From the NCBI GenBank assembly GCA_963743425.1, contig CAVUPU010000001.1, positions 1,054,001 through 1,118,000 on the forward strand: 64,000 bases of DNA. Reading direction: 5' to 3'. Position 1 is the stretch's first letter. Every line of letters begins with the position of its first letter. Source of the stretch: JAJVID01 sp963743425. GTDB lineage: Bacteria > Acidobacteriota > Blastocatellia > RBC074. A model generated the notes under the pieces. That model was not told where the DNA came from and ran no database searches. It saw only the letters and a program-made list of their open reading frames with translations. Positions 58,154 through 64,000 of this stretch are shown here, one piece after another. Both the position numbers and the translations under genes were made by a program.

Positions 58154-59701
58154 ATGGAAACGCATCAAGACTCCACCAGCCCGGTTCTTCTGCTCAACGA
58201 GAAAGACAACGTCGCCGTCGCGCGCCTGCCCATAGAGGCGGGGACAGAGGTCGTCGTCAACGGCCACAAGACGTCCGCGCGCGAAAACATCGCGCCCGGT
58301 CACAAGATCGCGCTGAAGCAGATCCCCGAAAACGCCACGATCACGAAATACGGCGAATCCATCGGCAAGGCGACCAGAGAGATCGCGCCCGGCGAATGGG
58401 CGCACACGCACAATGTCGCGCCCGATTTCAGCGGCAAGGATTACGAGTACGCCACGCAAGCGCCCGTGACCGAATACTTTTCGCCTGAAGAGGCCGGGAC
58501 GTTCAAGGGCTACGCGCGCGAAAACGGAGACGTGGGCACGCGCAATTACATTGCGGTCATCGCCACGTCGAACTGTTCCAGTCACGTCGTGATGGGGATC
58601 GCCGAGGCTTTGAGGAATGTCGGCCCCGACACTCACGGAGTTGACGGAGTCGTCGCCATCCCGCATCAGGAAGGTTGCGGCCATTCGCAGGGCGAGGACA
58701 CGTGGCAATTGGAACGGACGATCGCTGGAATGATCTTTCATCCGAACGTCGGCGCCGCGCTGATGGTCAGCCTGGGTTGCGAGGTCAACCAGATCTCGAA
58801 ATACATCGAGACGGCGCAGCTCGGCCAACGCCACTTCCGCAGAGGCAAGCTGATCGTCGGGCTGGAGATGCAATCTTCGGGCGGGACGCGCCAGACGATC
58901 TCGGGCGGCGTGGCGCAGGTCGAAGAGTTGATCAAACACTGCCAACAGATGAAGCGCACGCCGCAGCCGATGAGCAAGATTCTGCTCGGCACCAACTGCG
59001 GCGGCTCCGACGCGTTTTCAGGCATTTCGGCCAACCCCGCGCTCGGTTACGCCAGCGATCTTGTCGTTCGCTGCGGCGGGACGTCGGTGCTGGCCGAAAT
59101 CCCGGAATGCATGGGCGCGGAGCATCTGCTCACTCGCCGCGCACTCGATGAAGCGACCGGGCGCAAGGTGATCGACGTGATGAACTGGTATCAGAATTAC
59201 CTGCGCCGCTTCGGAGGCTCTTGGGATGACAACCCGTCGCCCGGCAACAAGGCGGGCGGCATCACGAACGTCTGCGAGAAGTCGCTGGGCGCGGTGGCCA
59301 AGGGCGGGACGACCGCATTGACGGGAGTCTTCGCTTACGCCGAACGAATCAACCGTCCGGGCTTCGTGCTGATGAACACGCCGGGCTACGACCCGGTCTC
59401 GCTCACGGGCATCGCCGCCGGCGGGTCGAACATGATTTGCTTCACGACGGGGCGCGGCAGCGGAATCGGATTTCCAGTCGTCCCCGTGATCAAAATCTCC
59501 ACCAATTCGCGCATCGCCCGCGTCATGGAAGACAACATCGACATCAACGCCGGCGCGATCGTTGACGGGAAGGAGACGATTCAGGATGTGGGCCGCAGGA
59601 TCTTCGATGTGATCCGCCGCGTGGCTTCGGGCGAACGGACCAAGAGCGAGATTCTGGGACACAAGGAGTTCGTTCCCTGGCGCGTCGGACCTGTGATGTG
59701 A
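58154..59701 (+). CDS. UxaA-family altronate/galactarate-type dehydratase
   Basis: 515 residues. An SAF domain covers residues about 15-90 (DNVAVARLPIEAGTEVVVNG, PGHKIALKQI), followed by the UxaA catalytic part: GYARENGDVGTRNYIAVI, HQEGCGHSQGED, LLGTNCGGSDAFSGISANPA, GRGSGIGFPVVPVIKIS. These iron enzymes dehydrate sugar acids. No sugar-acid operon is nearby. Confidence 0.88.
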   Translation: METHQDSTSPVLLLNEKDNVAVARLPIEAGTEVVVNGHKTSARENIAPGHKIALKQIPENATITKYGESIGKATREIAPGEWAHTHNVAPDFSGKDYEYATQAPVTEYFSPEEAGTFKGYARENGDVGTRNYIAVIATSNCSSHVVMGIAEALRNVGPDTHGVDGVVAIPHQEGCGHSQGEDTWQLERTIAGMIFHPNVGAALMVSLGCEVNQISKYIETAQLGQRHFRRGKLIVGLEMQSSGGTRQTISGGVAQVEELIKHCQQMKRTPQPMSKILLGTNCGGSDAFSGISANPALGYASDLVVRCGGTSVLAEIPECMGAEHLLTRRALDEATGRKVIDVMNWYQNYLRRFGGSWDDNPSPGNKAGGITNVCEKSLGAVAKGGTTALTGVFAYAERINRPGFVLMNTPGYDPVSLTGIAAGGSNMICFTTGRGSGIGFPVVPVIKISTNSRIARVMEDNIDINAGAIVDGKETIQDVGRRIFDVIRRVASGERTKSEILGHKEFVPWRVGPVM

Positions 59702-59719
59702 TCGGAAAGGAAGAGCATT

Positions 59720-59848
59720 TTCCATTTTCCATTTGTCATTTGATATTTGTCATTGCCCTGGAAATCGCCGGATATTCATTGGACATTGGCTGGTGTGACT
59801 TTTGGCAATGACCAATGACAAATATCAAATGACAAATGGAAAATGGAA
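59720..59848. repeat. Inverted repeat, CATTTTCCATTTGTCATTGCC family
   Basis: Left arm 59720-59757 and right arm 59804-59848 pair with few mismatches. The element runs up to the lipoprotein start and creates an open extension of its frame to 59802 that is probably not translated. Confidence 0.87.
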
Positions 59849-59855
59849 ACCTTTT

Positions 59856-61061
59856 ATGAAGACAATGATACTCAAGAAGCTCCTGTGTTTATTGGCTCTG
59901 GCGCTTTTCATCCACTCTCTTCAAGCCTGTAGAAAAGAGGCCGCGAAGAGCGATCCAAACCCTCAACCCGCTGCGCAAAATCAAACGTCGCCCCAGCCCG
60001 ATTCTCAACAGGCGAACGAGACCGTCGTTCCGGCGCCTTCCGAATTCAAAGAAGTCTTCGTCGGTTCGATAGACGACAAGCTCGCCGTCCGCATGGAGCT
60101 TGAACGCAAGGGCGCCGATCTGACCGGCGGTTATTTTTACGAGCGAGCCGGGGCGTTCAACAGCGCGATGAGGACGCTGGAGTTGAAAGGCCGGATTGAC
60201 GGGGATGGAAACGTCGCTTTGACTGAAACGACTTATAAGAAGGGCAATCCGCAGAAGACCGGCGAATTCAAAGGCAAGCTCGATGGTTTGAGCGCGAACG
60301 GCGACGTAAGGCTGAGGTTTTCCGGTTCGTGGACCGGCGGCAAAGACGCGAAGCAAATGCCGTTCAACTTGCGGCAGCTTCGATTCGATCTTGGCGGATT
60401 GAAGCTCGATGAGAAGAAGGATAAGAGCGCGAGTAAAAAACTGCGTTATGAAATCGGAACGGCGCTGCCGCAGCTCGCCGGCGCTGACACCGCGCGAGTC
60501 GAGAAATTCAATCGGGCCATCGCGAATCTGGTCGCCCCGCGCACGGGCGAGTTCAGAAAGACCGTTGATGAGATGGCGCGTGAAGAGGCCGCCGCCAGGC
60601 GGGACGCCAAATCGCCGCCGCCTCCGAACAGTCTGGACGTTAATTACGAAGTCACTGCAGCCAGCAAGGATTTCATCAGCGTTCTATTCTCCTTCTTCGA
60701 ATACACGGGCGGCGCGCACCCGAACACCATCACTGAGTCTTTCAATTACGATCTGAACCGTAACGCGCCCGTGAGGCTGGCCGATCTCTTCACTCCGAAT
60801 TCAAATTATTTGAAGGTAATTTCGGACTACGCCATCAGGGAATTGAAGAATCTGGAGACGGTGAGTTACGCCCAAGAGGGCGCCGGGCCGAAGATCGAGA
60901 ACTTCCACAGTTGGAACATCACGCCCGCCGGGTTGAAGATCACCTTCGATCCTTATCAGGTTGGCCCATACGTCGCCGGCGCGCACGAGGTCATGGTTCC
61001 TTACTCAGTATTGAAGCCGATCATCAAGCCGGATGGATTGCTCGCGCAATTTGCGAAGTGA
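59856..61061 (+). CDS. Lipoprotein with DUF3298-like domain
   Basis: 401 residues from ATG 59856, after the repeat. The lipobox is LHSLQACRKEA (Cys). A Pro/Gln-rich linker follows, then two halves: residues about 60-180 and a C-terminal domain with EFFSYTGGAHPN-like DFISVLFSFFEYTGGAHPNT and SWNITPAGLKITFDPYQVGP, resembling DUF3298 (RsiV-like). It may sense envelope stress. Confidence 0.72.
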   Translation: MKTMILKKLLCLLALALFIHSLQACRKEAAKSDPNPQPAAQNQTSPQPDSQQANETVVPAPSEFKEVFVGSIDDKLAVRMELERKGADLTGGYFYERAGAFNSAMRTLELKGRIDGDGNVALTETTYKKGNPQKTGEFKGKLDGLSANGDVRLRFSGSWTGGKDAKQMPFNLRQLRFDLGGLKLDEKKDKSASKKLRYEIGTALPQLAGADTARVEKFNRAIANLVAPRTGEFRKTVDEMAREEAAARRDAKSPPPPNSLDVNYEVTAASKDFISVLFSFFEYTGGAHPNTITESFNYDLNRNAPVRLADLFTPNSNYLKVISDYAIRELKNLETVSYAQEGAGPKIENFHSWNITPAGLKITFDPYQVGPYVAGAHEVMVPYSVLKPIIKPDGLLAQFAK

Positions 61062-61073
61062 TTCCAAGGAATT

Positions 61074-61244
61074 GGCAAACGCGCGCTACAGTTTTTGACC
61101 GAGGTCTGCGCCGCAGAAGGCGTCAACGCTTTGCATCTGGAGGTCGAGAGGGAGAACACATCGGCGCAGGCCGTCTACCGCAAGTTCGGATTTGAAGATC
61201 ATGATCGCCATCTGATGACAAAATGGCTGAGAAAGCGAATCTGA
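61074..61244 (+). pseudogene. GNAT acetyltransferase, C-terminal remnant
   Basis: 56 codons: GKRALQFLTEVCAAEGVNAL, HLEVERENTSAQAVYRKFGF, EDHDRHLMTKWL, a typical GNAT end (motif A to B). No start or N-terminal half is present. It lies between the lipoprotein and the acyltransferase gene. Confidence 0.7.
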
Positions 61245-61265
61245 AAGACTTTCTACAGCTTTGTC

Positions 61266-62498
61266 TTAATCACCCGCCGGAACCTGCGCCGCCTTCAAAT
61301 CCTTCGCCGGACGTGACGAAAGACTCCACCTCATAAACGGCTTCTCGGCGTAAAAGAAGAGCAGAGCGCAAACCGCGAAGACCACAGGCAGGATCATCAG
61401 GCACTGTAACGCGAAATCGAGATTGAATTGCCTGGTGATCGAAGCCAGCGGTATGGTCTGCCTCATCAGGTTGGAGATGATCAGGATGTGGTAGAGATAG
61501 ATCGTGTAACACATCCCGCCGATGATCGCTATCCATCGCATCCGCGCGAAGGCGTTCGACAGTCTTCCCATAAAGAATCCCACGTAGAGCGACCCGACCA
61601 TCAGCGGCAACAGAAAGTAGAATTGACCGAAACGGCTCAGAGTCGCGAGAATCGCGGCGGCGGCGGCCAGCGTGACGACATCCCACGCAAGATGTTTATC
61701 AGAGCTGCGCAACAGGCCGGTCAGATAGAGATCGACGAGCAGAAAGCCGGTCAGGAAGTAATGCGCGAAATTGAACAGCGTCAGGCTCAGCCGCGCCGAG
61801 CCGGACGGGTAAATCACCCATTGCGAGAGCAGGCTGAAGCCGATGATCAGCGCGACTAGCAACGAGCGACGCGCGGCGACGTTGCGCAACCTGAACATCC
61901 GAACCAGCAGCGGCGTGAGCAGGTAGAACTGAATCTCGATCTCCAGCGACCATGCGACGCCGTTGATCGCGCTCTCGCGCCCGTAAACGAGGCCGTGCGA
62001 ATAGAAGAGGCTGGCGATCAGGTTCGGAATCAATCGCAAACCTTCGCCCCTCTGCTCCCAATGGATGAGGAAGATCACGATCAGGCTGAGCAGGTATGGA
62101 GGCTCGATGCGCGTGACGCGGCGCAGGTAATACGACTTGAGGTCGGGCGCGGCCTGTTCGTTGAAAGCCCGTTTGGCGAACGGCAGCGCCAGTATGAACC
62201 CGCTGATCACGAAGAACAGGTTGACGCCGAAATGGCCGCAGTAAGCCGGCGTCACGAGCCACGATTGATCGGCGGCGGCGAACCAGTCCGCATACGTGCG
62301 GACTTCGGGGGTGCGACCGCTGTTGGATAAAAACATCGACAGCAGGTGGTGAAACAGCACCGCCGAAATGGCGATGAAACGTAAGCCGTCAACTTCCGGA
62401 ATCAACTCCCCGGTCGAAGTGACGCGGGAGAGTTTTCCAGCCAGCCATTCGATTTTTGAGCGAGCCGCGGCGCGAAGAGAGGTTTGGGGACGATCCAT
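61266..62498 (-). CDS. Membrane acyltransferase, family 3 (OafA-like)
   Basis: 410 residues, about ten hydrophobic segments. The opening EVDGLRFIAISAVLFHHLLS has the catalytic-type His; NLFFVISGFILALPFAK follows. Such enzymes acetylate or acylate surface polysaccharides. It stands alone. Confidence 0.87.
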   Translation of the reverse strand: MDRPQTSLRAAARSKIEWLAGKLSRVTSTGELIPEVDGLRFIAISAVLFHHLLSMFLSNSGRTPEVRTYADWFAAADQSWLVTPAYCGHFGVNLFFVISGFILALPFAKRAFNEQAAPDLKSYYLRRVTRIEPPYLLSLIVIFLIHWEQRGEGLRLIPNLIASLFYSHGLVYGRESAINGVAWSLEIEIQFYLLTPLLVRMFRLRNVAARRSLLVALIIGFSLLSQWVIYPSGSARLSLTLFNFAHYFLTGFLLVDLYLTGLLRSSDKHLAWDVVTLAAAAAILATLSRFGQFYFLLPLMVGSLYVGFFMGRLSNAFARMRWIAIIGGMCYTIYLYHILIISNLMRQTIPLASITRQFNLDFALQCLMILPVVFAVCALLFFYAEKPFMRWSLSSRPAKDLKAAQVPAGD

Positions 62499-62625
62499 TC
62501 GAAATGTCGGGAGGAGCTTCCTTTACCTTAGACCTTTCTGCTGATTATCGTATGCTTGAAAGAAATGAGCGGGGAGAGTAACAGGACGCCCTGGACATTA
62601 CAATCCCCGCGCAAAACGGACATTC

Positions 62626-62715
62626 AGGAATTATTTGTTGGATGAACCCGAAGCGCCGCTCTCGCCACAGCGACAGTTGGCCCTGATGTCGATGACGTCG
62701 AGCACGTATCGTTGA
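62626..62715 (+). pseudogene. AAA-type ATPase remnant (Walker B region)
   Basis: In frame: NYLLDEPEAPLSPQRQLALM then stop at 62715, the Walker B and signature area of an SMC/OLD-like ATPase. Nothing before or after fits. Most of 62499-62841 otherwise shows no gene. Confidence 0.45.
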
Positions 62716-62841
62716 CGCGAGCTTTTTTGAACAATCCGCAATCTTTCTTGCGGCGGCTATGACATTGAATTCAGGGGTCGCTCATTAGCCCACGCGTCGC
62801 TTGCAACTTGGTGGTTGGGTACTTAAACTCGTCACCGTCTC

Positions 62842-63201
<360 letters not shown>

Positions 63202-63254
63202 CTAAATTTTGATAAACTGTTTGCTTGCTATAGGTTGCGCATCGTGATATCTTC

Positions 63255-63288
63255 ATGGTGTCTAAATAATTGAGAAAATAGACACCAT
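63255..63288. terminator. Hairpin after tRNA-Leu
   Basis: ATGGTGTCTA at 63255 and TAGACACCAT at 63279-63288 pair over 10 bp with a 14-base AT-rich loop. It lies about 50 bases after the tRNA, with no T-run directly following. Confidence 0.45.
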
Positions 63289-63298
63289 GGAGTTATCT

Positions 63299-63397
63299 AT
63301 GAATCAACATCAAAGTCAGCCTTCATCCACTTACCAAGCGCCGAAATCGCCAGCCTCCAAGTATGCAAAGAAGAAGGTACGATCAACTTTGAGGTGA
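63299..63397 (+). CDS. Possible 32-residue small protein
   Basis: ATG 63299 with GGAG 6-9 bases before it: MNQHQSQPSSTYQAPKSPAS, ending in a basic KYAKKKVRSTLR. It directly follows a hairpin. No family recognised; may not be real. Confidence 0.25.
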   Translation: MNQHQSQPSSTYQAPKSPASKYAKKKVRSTLR

Positions 63398-64000
63398 GCA
63401 CCCTCCGGACATTTTTCTACTGATCGTAAAGCCCATCGCCAAAACCGAAATCTCGTACTTCCAGTTTATCCCGGTGTTGCGCAGCGTCTCCTCGCCGCTT
63501 GGCGCGCTATGTAATGTAACGCTACAGCGGTCTTGTGAGAGCGGCCTATTTTCGCACGGTCACTCGTCGCTTGGCGCGCTATGTAATGTAACGCGAAATC
63601 CTGTATAGCGCGTAGCCACATGGGATGTGGCTACGCGCTACAAAAACGATACATCGCCCTACAAAGAACTTAGCCAGAAGGGGATTCTTTGTAGTTAAGC
63701 GAAGACTGTGCGTAATTCAGAAGGTTTCAAATCCGGCTCCGTAGAAGCCACATGTTTATAGAAGCCGCGTGGTTATTGCTCCCAAGCTCCGTAGGAGCGA
63801 AATGTGAGATGTCGCTCCTACGGAGCTTGGGAGATAAACGCCGTCCAAACTGTAAACATCTCGCGCCGCTGGCGCTAAAGACCTTGCAAACTCACCGAAA
63901 ACATTGGCTCGGAATTACGCACACCCTTCAGTTAAGCAGGCACACGACTTGCTTAGCCTCATCACTGTTTCATGCCCTTATTACTACACGCCATTATTAC
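63398..64000. repeat. Repeat-rich end of the window
   Basis: No gene seen. A 27-base direct repeat (CGCTTGGCGCGCTATGTAAT ...) lies at 63496-63522 and 63568-63594. Hairpins lie at 63606-63640 (16-bp arms, TAGCGCGTAGCCACAT) and 63781-63831 (20-bp perfect arms, CCCAAGCTCCGTAGGAGCGA). The 33-base repeat shared with 29787-29819 is at 63897-63929, inverted. Confidence 0.8.

Overview
The window is a GC-rich (by eye, upper-50s %), densely coded bacterial segment. A Ser/Thr kinase fused to a TolB-type propeller, an NfeD-flotillin pair, LptD (so a Gram-negative envelope), an UMF1-type transporter, a type B succinate dehydrogenase and many long hairpin repeats between genes together suggest an Acidobacteriota member, perhaps Blastocatellia. 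That placement is inference; there is no rRNA here.

Positions 1-9408 hold the downstream part of a type III-B (Cmr) CRISPR locus on the + strand: cmr5, cmr6, a small membrane protein with a SAVED-like domain, a Csx3-like protein, a hairpin element, a reverse transcriptase-Cas1 fusion, cas2, an array of 36 repeats and cas6. The RT-Cas1 linker is eight tandem copies of a 9-residue unit. Its DNA is the same palindromic REP sequence that flanks a RAYT (REP-associated tyrosine) transposase gene near 32.3-33.2 kb. The likely logic is RNA-capable spacer acquisition (RT-Cas1/Cas2), crRNA processing (Cas6), an RNA-guided Cmr complex, and cyclic-oligoadenylate signalling to a membrane SAVED sensor that a Csx3-like ring nuclease would reset.

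Positions 9.4-41.9 kb are mostly minus-strand housekeeping and accessory genes: a secreted hydrolase, kinase-propeller, UMF1 transporter, HigBA, flotillin-NfeD, xylose isomerase, tRNA-Gly, YraN, ChaN, a tandem pair of small proteins with SSB-like tails, zwf, tpx and gnd (pentose phosphate and redox), two tandem PQQ-type propellers, Uma2, RidA, the RAYT, NAD kinase, a TIR-NB-ARC-WD40 protein, an MqsA-like/DUF4258 pair, an exported methyltransferase, an APC transporter and VapBC.

Positions 41.9-50.4 kb carry two divergent complex II operons: succinate dehydrogenase sdhCAB (minus) and an E. coli-type fumarate reductase frdABCD (plus). From 50.5 kb come a tandem zinc-finger protein, lptD, carD, an acyl-CoA ligase plus a fragment of a second copy, a DUF2059 protein, a UxaA-family dehydratase, a DUF3298-like lipoprotein, an acyltransferase, and a tRNA-Leu(UAA) interrupted by a group I intron.

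At least ten conserved genes are broken by single-base insertions or deletions (kinase-TolB, gnd, Uma2, TIR-NB-ARC-WD40, DUF4258, frdA, frdB, frdC, lptD, carD). That many in core genes looks more like uncorrected assembly indels than real decay, so I describe these as whole genes with frame breaks. Real fragments (LysR, GNAT, ATPase, ligase and aspartic-protease pieces) are listed separately.
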